Below the pieces are notes generated by a model, which saw only the letters and a program-made list of their open reading frames with translations, did no database searches and had not been told where the DNA came from. From Parafrankia irregularis (GTDB taxonomy: Bacteria; Actinomycetota; Actinomycetes; Frankiales; Frankiaceae): 64,000 nt of DNA. Below are positions 1-7,922 of the stretch, piece after piece. A program made the translations under genes and the position numbers. How positions within the stretch are numbered: position 1 is the first letter of the stretch; each line of letters begins with the position of its first letter. Location of the stretch: positions 62,001 to 126,000 of the forward strand of contig NZ_FAOZ01000014.1 of assembly GCF_001536285.1 (NCBI RefSeq). Reading direction: 5' to 3'.

Positions 1-1597
1 CGAGGCCCGCGCAGGCCTGGGCGAACTGCCACATGACCTCCGGGTCCTCGGGCGAGCCGAAGTTCAGGCAGTTGGTCACCGCGATCGGCTCGGCGCCGAC
101 GGCGGCGACGTTGCGGCACGCCTCGGCGAGGGCGAGCTGGGCGCCGGCGAACGGGTCCAGCCGGGCATAGCGGCCGTTGCCGTCGGTGGCGAGCGCGATG
201 CCGAGCCCGGAGGCTGACAGCCGCAGCACGCCGGCGTCCTCGGGCTGGGCCAGCACCGTGTTGGCCTGTACATACCGGTCGTACTGCTCGGTCACCCAGG
301 CCCGTGAGCACAGGTTCGGCGAGGCGACCATGCGCAGCAGCGTCTCCCGCAGCTCGGCACCTGTTCCGGGACGTACCAGGGCAGTCGGTGCGTCCGCGTG
401 CAGCAGGTCCAGATCGGCCGGGCGGCGCAGCGGGCGCTCGTAGACGGGCCCGTCGTCGGCCAGCGAGCCGGGCGGGACGTCCACCACGACCTCGCCGTGC
501 CAGCGGACGATGAGGCGACCGCTGTCGGTCACCGTGCCGATCCGGGTGGCGTGCACGCCCCAGCGCTCGGCCAGAGCCAGCACCTCGGGCAGCACGTCGG
601 GGGTGACGACGGCCAGCATCCGCTCCTGCGACTCGCTGGCCAGCACCTCATGGGCCTCCATCGACGCCTCGCGCAGCGGGACGAGGTCGAGGTCGACGTC
701 CATGCCGCCGGGCTGGCCGGTCGCGATGCCGGCGGCCGTCGTCTCGGTGAGCGCGCAGGTGAGGCCGGCGCCGCCGAGGTCCTGGATACCGACGACCAGC
801 CCGCGGTCGAAGAGCTCCAGGCAGCACTCGATGAGGATCTTCTCGGTGAACGGGTCGCCGACCTGCACCGACGGGCGCCGGGCCGGGCCACCCTCCGCGT
901 CGAACGTCGCCGACGCCAGGACGGACACCCCGCCGATGCCGTCCCGACCCGTCTTCGCGCCGAGCAGGACCACGGCGTTGCCTACGCCGGTGGCCGCGGA
1001 GGTCTGCACCCGGCCGACCGGCATGACGCCCACGCACAGCGCGTTGACCAGCGGGTTACCCGCGTAGACCGGGTCGAAGACGACCTCGCCGCCGATGTTC
1101 GGCAGGCCCAGGCAGTTGCCGTAGCCGCCGATTCCGGCGACGACACCGGGCAGCACCCGGGAGGTGTCGGGGGCGTCCGCGGCACCGAAGCGGAGCGGGT
1201 CGAGGACGCCGATCGGCCGGGCCCCCATGGTCAGGATGTCGCGGACGATGCCACCGACACCGGTGGCCGCTCCCTGGTAGGGCTCCACGAAGCTGGGATG
1301 GTTGTGTGACTCGACCTTGAAGGTGACGGCCAGGCCTTCGCCGACGTCCACGACACCCGCGTTCTCGCCCATCCCGACCAGGAGCCGGTCGGTGGCCGGG
1401 GTGTCCCGGAACTGGCGCAGATGCACCTTGGAGGACTTGTAGGAGCAGTGCTCGCTCCACATCACCGAGTACATGGCCAGTTCGGCGTCGGTCGGGACCC
1501 GGCCGAGGGTCGCGACGATCCGTTCGTACTCGTCGTCGGTGAGGCCGAGCTCGCGGTAGGGCTGGCTGGTGGTGGGGGCGGAGGGTGTTCCGGTCAC
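1..1597 (-). CDS. purL: Phosphoribosylformylglycinamidine synthase, large subunit (5' part; gene runs off the window)
   Basis: Catalyses the ATP- and glutamine-dependent conversion of FGAR to FGAM, the fourth step of purine synthesis, in the cytoplasm with PurQ and PurS. About 532 N-terminal residues are visible. The small-PurL signature [10 protein letters not shown] lies at residues 48-57, followed by the KVESHNHPS segment and the GGVGGIVRD-like AIRS/PurM-fold region. The GTG at 1597 is chosen because an ATG eight bases upstream is out of frame and stops at once. It lies 72 bp downstream of an OpuAC-type lipoprotein gene, with purQ beyond that. The 3' end is outside the window, so the C-terminal ATP-binding half cannot be judged. 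Confidence 0.95.
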   Translation of the reverse strand, partial: MTGTPSAPTTSQPYRELGLTDDEYERIVATLGRVPTDAELAMYSVMWSEHCSYKSSKVHLRQFRDTPATDRLLVGMGENAGVVDVGEGLAVTFKVESHNHPSFVEPYQGAATGVGGIVRDILTMGARPIGVLDPLRFGAADAPDTSRVLPGVVAGIGGYGNCLGLPNIGGEVVFDPVYAGNPLVNALCVGVMPVGRVQTSAATGVGNAVVLLGAKTGRDGIGGVSVLASATFDAEGGPARRPSVQVGDPFTEKILIECCLELFDRGLVVGIQDLGGAGLTCALTETTAAGIATGQPGGMDVDLDLVPLREASMEAHEVLASESQERMLAVVTPDVLPEVLALAERWGVHATRIGTVTDSGRLIVRWHGEVVVDVPPGSLADDGPVYERPLRRPADLDLLHADAPTALVRPGTGAELRETLLRMVASPNLCSRAWVTEQYDRYVQANTVLAQPEDAGVLRLSASGLGIALATDGNGRYARLDPFAGAQLALAEACRNVAAVGAEPIAVTNCLNFGSPEDPEVMWQFAQACAGL

Positions 1598-1669
1598 CGC
1601 CCCATCCTGGCGGATCCGCGGGCGCAGGGTGTCGGCGACGCCCGGGCCGTCCGCCTCGATGAGGAGGCG

Positions 1670-2629
1670 TCAGCCCTCGAGCAGGCCCTTGTCGGCGAGG
1701 TAGTCGCGGGCGACGTCCTCGGTCTTCTGCTGCTCGGCGTCCACCTTCTTGTTGAGCTCAGCCAGATCCGCCGTGGTGAGCACCGGTGCCAGCGCGTTCA
1801 GTGCGGACGTTATCCGCGGGGTGAGTGAGGCGGAGTTCACAATGGGCACCAGGTTGTCGGCGTTCTGGAGCTTCTTGTCATCCGTGAGCACGACCAGGCC
1901 GTAGTCGGTGACGGTCGCGTCGGTGGTGAGCACCAGCCCGAGCTGCGCTTCGTCGTCCCGAACGGCGGCCTTGGTCTGCCTGGTCGCTACCCCGGTCTCG
2001 AGGATTCCGCTGATCTCGATTCCGTACACCTTCTCCAGGCCGGGCGCGCAGAACGGGCGGTTCACGCATTCGGCGCCGGCCGCGAGCTCGACGGCGAGCC
2101 CGCTCGCCCCGAGGTCGGACAGCGTCTTCAGGTTGTGCTCCTCGGCGAACGACCGGCTCACCGCGAAGGCGTTCTGGTCGACGGCGTCGGCCGGTTCGAG
2201 GACGCTCAGCCCCCGCGCCGCCGCGAGCGTGCGGAGCCTGGCCAGTGCGGCGTCCAGATCGGACGCCGTGCCGGGCTGGAGATCGCCGCCGTTGCCCTGG
2301 GAGCTGAGGAGGTTGGCATAGGTGGCGACATACTGCGGCATCGCGTCGATCTCGCCGCTCTCGAGCGCGGACTGGCCGTCCTCCGTGGTCGACAGCGAGG
2401 TCCGTTCGACCTGGTAGCCGGCCTGGTCGAGCAGTTCGCCGTACATGTCGGCGAGGATCGTGCTCTCGGTGAACCCGGCGTCCGCGACCGTGAGCGAGCC
2501 GAGGTCACCGCCTTCGGGCTCCCCGCCGCCACCGCAGGCGGCGACCGCCGCCAGTGTCACGGCGAGCAGCGTCGCCGCCACCGAGCCCCGCCTCGCCCCG
2601 CCTCGCCTCGCCGAGCTCCTTCTCATCAA
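1670..2629 (-). CDS. OpuAC/ProX-type substrate-binding lipoprotein (osmoprotectant or glycine betaine ABC transporter)
   Basis: Predicted extracytoplasmic binding lipoprotein of 319 aa. A basic N-terminus (MMRRSSARRGG) is followed by a hydrophobic stretch and a lipobox-like VAAC, with Cys near residue 32, then a glycine-rich linker. The mature part has OpuAC-family features: an opening strand then GFTESTILADMY, a region with EDGQSALESGEIDAMPQY, and a late TLTPR-like LTPRITSALN segment. It would bind a quaternary amine or similar compatible solute, but no permease or ATPase gene is adjacent. Only 2 nt separate it from purQ upstream, so it is probably co-transcribed with purine genes, which is an unusual setting. 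The ligand is unknown. Confidence 0.8.
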   Translation of the reverse strand: MMRRSSARRGGARRGSVAATLLAVTLAAVAACGGGGEPEGGDLGSLTVADAGFTESTILADMYGELLDQAGYQVERTSLSTTEDGQSALESGEIDAMPQYVATYANLLSSQGNGGDLQPGTASDLDAALARLRTLAAARGLSVLEPADAVDQNAFAVSRSFAEEHNLKTLSDLGASGLAVELAAGAECVNRPFCAPGLEKVYGIEISGILETGVATRQTKAAVRDDEAQLGLVLTTDATVTDYGLVVLTDDKKLQNADNLVPIVNSASLTPRITSALNALAPVLTTADLAELNKKVDAEQQKTEDVARDYLADKGLLEG

Positions 2630-2631
2630 GG

Positions 2632-3351
2632 TCAGAGCGCCGCGCGAAGCAGGTCACCCAGCACGGAGGTGAACATCCGCAGCCCGTCCGTGCCGGGCCC
2701 GGTCAGCTCCTCCACCGCATGCTCCGGATGCGGCATCAGGCCGACCACCCGCCGGTTCTCGCTGCACACCCCGGCAATGTCGTCGACAGACCCGTTGGGG
2801 TTCCCACCCACATAGCGGACGACCACCCGATCCTGTGCGGTCAGCTCGGCCAGGGTCGACGCGTCGACCACATACCGGCCCTCCCCGTGCTTGACCGGGA
2901 TGAGGATCTCCTCGCCGGCGGTGTAGGCGCTGGTCCAGGCGGTGCTGCTGGTCTCGACGCGAAGCCGCTGGTCCCGGCAGATGAAGTGCAGCCCCGAGTT
3001 GCGGGTCAGCGCGCCGGGCAGCAGCCCGGCCTCGCACAGGACCTGGAAGCCGTTGCAGATCCCGAGCACCGGCAGACCGTCGCGCGCCGCCGCGACGACC
3101 GCGCCGACGACGGGGGAGAACCGGGCGATCGCCCCCGCGCGCAGATAGTCGCCGTAGGAGAAGCCACCGGGAAGGACAACGGCGTCGACGCCGTGCAGAT
3201 CGCTGTCGCCGTGCCAGAGCGGGATCGGGTCGGCACCTGCGAGCCGGACGGCCGCGGCGGCGTCCCGGTCGTCCAGCGAACCGGGAAAGGTCACCACGCC
3301 GACCCTGGGCGCCCCTGGCGTGCCTGCGTCGCCCAGCGGAACTTCCGGCAT
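2632..3351 (-). CDS. purQ: Phosphoribosylformylglycinamidine synthase, glutaminase subunit
   Basis: Class I glutamine amidotransferase of 239 aa that supplies ammonia to PurL for FGAM synthesis. Visible motifs are VVTFPGS at the N-terminus, the oxyanion-loop [12 protein letters not shown], the nucleophile elbow GICNGFQVL with Cys near residue 99, and the catalytic His-Glu pair in [11 protein letters not shown] near the C-terminus. Length is slightly above the usual 220-230 aa because of a short N-terminal extension. In most actinobacteria purS (about 80 codons) sits immediately upstream, but here the 174 bp before the next gene are too short to hold it. The downstream cistron is the OpuAC-type lipoprotein, then purL. 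Confidence 0.95.
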   Translation of the reverse strand: MPEVPLGDAGTPGAPRVGVVTFPGSLDDRDAAAAVRLAGADPIPLWHGDSDLHGVDAVVLPGGFSYGDYLRAGAIARFSPVVGAVVAAARDGLPVLGICNGFQVLCEAGLLPGALTRNSGLHFICRDQRLRVETSSTAWTSAYTAGEEILIPVKHGEGRYVVDASTLAELTAQDRVVVRYVGGNPNGSVDDIAGVCSENRRVVGLMPHPEHAVEELTGPGTDGLRMFTSVLGDLLRAAL

Positions 3352-3525
3352 CTGTCCCCACCACCGTCTTCGCCCGTGACCTCGATCCGAGGCGTAACCG
3401 GCCTCAACCTACCGGCCTGCCACGGGATGAACCATGATCTGAGCCTTTTCGATCGTCGACTTCCGTCGTCGACTCGGACCTGTGGCGGCCCCGAGGAGGG
3501 GCGAAATCATCCCGGAGGGGGCCGA

Positions 3526-4071
3526 TCAGGGGTCCCCGCCAGCACGGGCCCGGATGAGCTGCGCGCCGGGGGAGCGGTCATTCCAGGTCAGAACCTTCTC
3601 CAGATGCACCCTGGTGCCCTGGTGTGGTCCCTCGACGGCGTCGAACCGGACCCGGTCCATGAGCGCGCGCATCAGGAGGATCCCGCGGCCGCCTTCCGAC
3701 AGGTGCTCGGCCGCGCCGTCGCCGTCGCCGTCGCCCTCACCCTCGCCGCTGTCGCTGTCGCTGTCGGCCGGGCCGTCGCCGTTGGGGCTCGCTCCGCCGC
3801 CTTCGAGGGCCTTGGCCACATCGAAACCGCCGCCGTGGTCGACGACCTCGATCACGGCGAGCCCGTTGTCCACACCGACGCGGACCTCGTAGTCGTCCTC
3901 CGCGGTCGCGTGCGCGAGCACGTTCGCGCAGGCCTCGGTCAACGCGAGCTCGACATCGGCGATGCAGTCCGGCGAGACACCGAGCACGGTGAGGGCCTGC
4001 GCACAGATTCGCCGGACGATCGGAATGGAGATCTCGTCCCGGGGCAGCGACAGACCCAGCTTGATCTCCAC
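3526..4071 (-). CDS. Anti-sigma-factor-type ATP-binding protein (HATPase_c_2) with acidic insert
   Basis: RsbW/SpoIIAB-like serine kinase-fold ATPase of 181 aa, the kind that sequesters sigma factors or phosphorylates anti-sigma antagonists in the cytoplasm. The N box (ELALTEACANVLAHA) lies near residues 41-55, the G1 box (EVVDHGGGFD) near 76-85, and the G2 box (EGGRGILLMRALMD) near 126-139. Between G1 and G2 sits a roughly 30-residue Asp/Glu/Ser/Gly tract coded by hexamer-like repeats (about 3714-3772), which lengthens the ATP-lid loop. The start is a GTG at 4071. No sigma factor or antagonist gene is adjacent, so its partner is unknown. Confidence 0.85.
   Translation of the reverse strand: MEIKLGLSLPRDEISIPIVRRICAQALTVLGVSPDCIADVELALTEACANVLAHATAEDDYEVRVGVDNGLAVIEVVDHGGGFDVAKALEGGGASPNGDGPADSDSDSGEGEGDGDGDGAAEHLSEGGRGILLMRALMDRVRFDAVEGPHQGTRVHLEKVLTWNDRSPGAQLIRARAGGDP
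3714..3772. repeat. In-frame GTCGCC/GTCGCT simple repeat inside the anti-sigma ATPase gene
   Basis: Short tandem units (gtcgcc, then gtcgct) run across this stretch and encode alternating Gly/Asp/Glu/Ser residues on the minus strand. The unit length of 6 keeps the frame. It looks like slippage-expanded coding DNA. Confidence 0.75.
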
Positions 4072-4171
4072 GTCGCTCGGTGTACCCCCGGCGCTCCGTC
4101 AGCAACCAGCGACGCCTGCGACGACGACCACATCGACGTCAACGACGACGAGCGCGCCGGGGACGAGGATG

Positions 4172-5131
4172 TCAGGTCAGTGTGCTGATGATCGCCCGCG
4201 CTAGATCCGTCCCCGAGCGCCAGGCCGACTCCACCCGGGGTTCGCCCCAGCCGTCGCCGGCCAGGCCCACCCGGGCCGCGCCGAAGAAGTACGTCTGCTC
4301 CCGGGGCGCGGCCGGGCGGGCGAACGTCCAGCGCTGCACGTAGGTCCAGTCGGGTTCGGCCGGGATGCCGAGCAGCCGCCGCAACGCCTCGGTGAGCGCC
4401 GGCGCGGCCGCCGGTGGGTCGGCGAGCCGGCCGGCGGCGAACTGGGCGGTCGAGTGCGCGACCAGCACGGGCGCGTTGTCGCCGCGGCGGCGTCCGTCGT
4501 CGGCGATCCACTCGATGGTCGGATCCCGGTGGACGAAGGCGCCGTCGATCGGTGACCACCGCCGGGTGGACCAGCCGGCGAGCAGGGCGAGAACCGGCGT
4601 CCAGGCCCGTCCGAGCAGGGCGGCGCGTTCGGCGTGGAGCTCGGGAACGAGATGGCGCAGGGCCTGTGGGTCGGGCATCGCCAGGACGACGGCGTCCACC
4701 GGCTCGCCGTCCACCATCGGCCCCGGCTCCACCGTGGTGACCGGGGACGAGTGCGAAACTCGGACCCCACCACGGGCGGCCAGGTCGGCCACGAGGGAAC
4801 GAATGCCGCGAGGGGCCGCGTACCGCAGCGGGCCCGGCACCGCGGCGGCGATCGTGCGGGATGGCCCGTCGATCACGGGGAATCTCGTCGTCCAGGGCCG
4901 AACGAGGCCGCGGGTGAGCCAGTCGTCGACGATCTCCAGGAAGTCGGGGCCGCGGGCGGTGAAGTACGACGCGCCGGAGTCGACGATCCGGCCGTCGATC
5001 CACCGGGACGCCATCCGGCCGCCGACCACCCGGCCGCGGTCACGTACCTCGACCTCGATGCCGTGGGCCCGAAGCTCCCGCGCACAGGCGATCCCCGCGA
5101 TCCCACCACCTGCGACGACGACTTTTGACAC
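4172..5131 (-). CDS. FAD-dependent amine-oxidase/renalase-like oxidoreductase
   Basis: A 319-aa flavoprotein. It opens with the Rossmann dinucleotide motif VVVAGGGIAGIACARELRAHG, then GRVVGGRMASRW, typical of the amine oxidase/renalase NAD(P)/FAD superfamily. Near the C-terminus FFGAARVGLAGDGWGEPRVESAW matches the second FAD-contacting motif of that family. The start is a GTG at 5131, placed directly before the Rossmann strand; the frame stays open upstream but has only low-complexity sequence. The substrate cannot be told from sequence. It is divergent from the DUF5926 gene across about 500 bp. Confidence 0.8.
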   Translation of the reverse strand: MSKVVVAGGGIAGIACARELRAHGIEVEVRDRGRVVGGRMASRWIDGRIVDSGASYFTARGPDFLEIVDDWLTRGLVRPWTTRFPVIDGPSRTIAAAVPGPLRYAAPRGIRSLVADLAARGGVRVSHSSPVTTVEPGPMVDGEPVDAVVLAMPDPQALRHLVPELHAERAALLGRAWTPVLALLAGWSTRRWSPIDGAFVHRDPTIEWIADDGRRRGDNAPVLVAHSTAQFAAGRLADPPAAAPALTEALRRLLGIPAEPDWTYVQRWTFARPAAPREQTYFFGAARVGLAGDGWGEPRVESAWRSGTDLARAIISTLT

Positions 5132-5634
5132 GTTCCAACCGTCCTGGGTAGATCTTCCTCTCCGAAGCGGACCCGAAGCTGGTGTGGAGCGGGCGGGCCG
5201 CGACGTCATCGTGCCCCGACCGGCAGCTGCGGGACGTCCCCGGCGGGCGCTTGGGTGCCGATCGGAGGGAAAACACCCGTACGGAAGGGGGGAACCCCGC
5301 GGGCCGAGGCAACGATGACGCGGCCGGCGCCCCGTCGGACCGTGATCGACCCGCCATCGACCCGCCATCGACCCGCCATCGACCCGCCATCGACCCGTGA
5401 TCGACCCGCGATCGGCATGCGGGCGGTGGCGCATGTCGGGAGGTGGCCTGACGCGCTGATGCCCTAGCCTTACCGCCTAGCCCTGTCGCGTTCCACCGAG
5501 CCGCTCGCGGTCCGCGGAACTCGATCTTTGCTCATCTGCCCGCGCGGCGTCCGGCGCTGCGCGGGCCCGGCCGCGGAGGCTCCCCGATCGCCCGCCGTAC
5601 GACGCCCAGCCGTCCCGAATCCCGTTCCGACCAG
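5132..5634. other. Divergent intergenic region with tandem repeat
   Basis: About 500 bp between the divergently transcribed flavoprotein and DUF5926 genes. It holds the 11-bp tandem repeat at 5348-5413. Otherwise I see no convincing gene or recognisable operator. The open frames here have low-complexity translations and no ribosome-binding sites. Confidence 0.6.
5348..5413. repeat. 11-bp tandem repeat, six units
   Basis: The unit gacccgccatc occurs four times without change (5348, 5359, 5370, 5381), then two variant units (gacccgtgatc, gacccgcgatc). The period of 11 is not a multiple of three, so it is non-coding. It lies in a divergent promoter region and, being close to one helical turn, could stack protein sites on one face of the DNA. 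Confidence 0.85.
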
Positions 5635-6654
5635 GTGCCGGCCGTCGGACCGCGCCAGCCCTGCCCGTGTGGCTCCGGCCGGCGGTACAAGGCGTGCCAT
5701 GGCGAGCGGACCCGTCCGGCGCCGGTGCTGCGCCCGTTCCAGGGCCGGCAGGACGAGCCCGACCTGGTCGCGTTGCGTGAGTTCGTCCCCAGCGCGACCG
5801 CCCCGCTGACGCTGTCGGCGGAGCACCTCAACGCCCACCCCGATCACGCGGACCGGCGGATCATCCTGGGCACGCTGCTCCCGCAGGCCGCGCCCGCGGT
5901 GGTCCGTGACGACGGCGAGATCCTGCTCGCGATGCAGACCCTGGTCAGTGGTCTGGACCCGGCGGCCGATCTCGCCGGCGCGCTGCTCGCGGCCCTCGAC
6001 GCGAAGCCCGGAACGGTGGTGGAGGGCCCGCCGGCCTCCGCGCTGGCGGCCGTGGAACAGCTGCCCGGGGGCCTCGCCGAGCTGCCCCGGCTCGCCGACC
6101 TGCTCGACCCGGCCCCGCTGGAGGTGACCGTCCACTCAGGTTTCACCTGGTGGATTCCCTCGTCGGAGGGCGCGGAGCCCAGCGCGGAGGTCGCCGCGAG
6201 CCTGGACCGGGCCAACGCGACCGTCGTCCCGACCACACGGCTGGAGTCCGTGCCGGCGGCCTACTGGTGCAACCCGGGCGACCGGCTGCACCTGCGGTGG
6301 GCACTGCCGCTCGGCGGCGGTGGCGATGGGGATGGCGGCGGCGAGTCGTCGCGGGCGCTGTCATCCTCACGTGATCTCACCGAGGAGGCGCTGCTCGACG
6401 CACTGGCCCGGCTTTCCGCCGCCGGCCAGCTCAGCGTTGGTGAAGGGTCACGTTTCGTGGGATCCTTCCGCGCGGACGGTCTGGTCGTGCCGGTCTGGGA
6501 CCTGGCCCCCGGCGCGGACGCCGAATCCTGTGAGAAGCCCGCGGCGGCGCTCTGGGCGGCGCTGCGGGAGACCGTCGCCGACGCGCGTGCCCTCACACCA
6601 CAGGAACGGCGGGTCCGCGCCGGCGTGGTCGGGCGCACGCTCACCCTCCGCTAG
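5635..6654 (+). CDS. DUF5926 family protein with N-terminal SEC-C zinc motif
   Basis: A 339-aa cytoplasmic protein of unknown function, conserved in actinobacteria. The first 25 residues contain the SEC-C metal-binding motif (CPCGSGRRYKACH), the same zinc knuckle as at the SecA C-terminus, which is why such proteins are sometimes misnamed SecA. The segment LVALREFVPSATAPL and the following core are typical of DUF5926. A Gly/Asp-rich insert lies near residue 230. The GTG at 5635 precedes the SEC-C motif directly; an open frame further upstream lacks a good start. The next gene begins 7 nt after its stop, suggesting one transcript. Confidence 0.8.
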   Translation: MPAVGPRQPCPCGSGRRYKACHGERTRPAPVLRPFQGRQDEPDLVALREFVPSATAPLTLSAEHLNAHPDHADRRIILGTLLPQAAPAVVRDDGEILLAMQTLVSGLDPAADLAGALLAALDAKPGTVVEGPPASALAAVEQLPGGLAELPRLADLLDPAPLEVTVHSGFTWWIPSSEGAEPSAEVAASLDRANATVVPTTRLESVPAAYWCNPGDRLHLRWALPLGGGGDGDGGGESSRALSSSRDLTEEALLDALARLSAAGQLSVGEGSRFVGSFRADGLVVPVWDLAPGADAESCEKPAAALWAALRETVADARALTPQERRVRAGVVGRTLTLR

Positions 6655-6661
6655 GCCGGCG

Positions 6662-7855
6662 GTGGCGTTCTCGGAACCGCTCGGTGGGGAACCGCCGAGC
6701 GGCCTCTTCGACGTGGTCGTGCTGGGTGCCGGACCGGCGGGCACGAGCGCCGCGCGGGCGGCCGCCGAGGCGGGCGCCCGCGTCTGCCTGCTCGAACGCA
6801 TGGACGTCCCGCGTTACAAGACGTGCGGTGGTGGGCTCGTCGGCCTGTCGATGGACCATGCTCGGATCGACCTCGCCCCGCTGGTCCGCGCGCGGGTGGA
6901 CGCGCTCACCATGACCCTGGACGGACACCGCACCGTCACCCGGCGCCGCCGTGACGGCCAGCCGCTGCTGTCGATGGTGATGCGTTCCGAACTGGACGCG
7001 GCGCTGCTGGACGCGGCGAAGTCGGCCGGTGTCGAGGTCCGCACCGGCACGCACGTCACCGGCCTGCGCGAGGACGACACCGGGCCGGGGAGCCCCGCGG
7101 TGACGGTGCAGGTCCGCTCCGGCCCGGCGATCCACGGGCGGGTCGTCGTCGGGGCGGACGGCACCTCCGGCCGGGCCGGCACCTTCGTCGGCGTCACCTG
7201 CGACCAGGTGGATGTCGGTCTCGAAGGCGAGTTCGAGGTGTCCGCCGCCGTGGCCGCCGAATGGTCCGGGCGCATGCTGCTCGACTGGGGGCCGGTACCG
7301 GGGTCGTACGGCTGGGTCTTCCCCAAAGGCCGGGTGCTCACGGTCGGCGTCATCGGCAGCCGGGACGAAGGCTCGGCGCTGCGCAGCTACTACCAGGCGT
7401 TCGTCGACCGGCTCGGCCTCACCGACGCGCCCAGGTTGCACGACTCCGGCCACCTCACCCGAGTGCGGTCCGAGAGCTCCCCGCTCCGGCGCGGCCGGGT
7501 GATCGTCGCCGGCGACGCCGCCGGCCTGCTCGATCCGTGGACGCGGGAGGGCATCTCCTTCGCACTCCGCTCCGGTCGGCTCGCCGGTACCAGCGCCGCC
7601 GCGGGCGCCGCCGGCGACCTGGGCGCGCTCGAGCGCTATCCGGCCCGGATCGGGGACGTCTTCGGCCCCGAGATCACCGCCGGCCGTTCGGTGCTGGCTG
7701 CCTTCGCCCGGCGTCCCGCGTTGATGCACGCGATGATGGTCGGCGTGCCCGGCACCTTCGGCCTGTTCGGCCGAATCGTCGAGGGCCGTTCCACCGTGGC
7801 GCGTCAGCTGCGTCGTCCCGGAGTGGCCGCTGTGGTGGCCGCGCTCGCGAAGTGA
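6662..7855 (+). CDS. Geranylgeranyl-reductase-family FAD oxidoreductase
   Basis: A 397-aa flavoprotein of the family that reduces isoprenoid chains of menaquinone, archaeal-type lipids or related prenyl substrates, usually at the membrane surface. Motifs are the FAD Rossmann fold (VVVLGAGPAGTSAARAAAEAG), the family PRYKTCGGGL motif near residue 55, and the second FAD-binding motif VIVAGDAAGLLDPWTREGI near 280. The start is a GTG at 6662, 7 nt after the DUF5926 stop, so the two are probably translationally linked. The exact prenyl substrate is not deducible; in actinobacteria menaquinone side-chain saturation is a common role. Confidence 0.85.
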   Translation: MAFSEPLGGEPPSGLFDVVVLGAGPAGTSAARAAAEAGARVCLLERMDVPRYKTCGGGLVGLSMDHARIDLAPLVRARVDALTMTLDGHRTVTRRRRDGQPLLSMVMRSELDAALLDAAKSAGVEVRTGTHVTGLREDDTGPGSPAVTVQVRSGPAIHGRVVVGADGTSGRAGTFVGVTCDQVDVGLEGEFEVSAAVAAEWSGRMLLDWGPVPGSYGWVFPKGRVLTVGVIGSRDEGSALRSYYQAFVDRLGLTDAPRLHDSGHLTRVRSESSPLRRGRVIVAGDAAGLLDPWTREGISFALRSGRLAGTSAAAGAAGDLGALERYPARIGDVFGPEITAGRSVLAAFARRPALMHAMMVGVPGTFGLFGRIVEGRSTVARQLRRPGVAAVVAALAK

Positions 7856-7922
7856 CCGAGATGGTCGGGACGGCCGACACGATCGGGATGGTCGGGATGG
7901 TCGGGACGGTCGGGCGGGCGCG

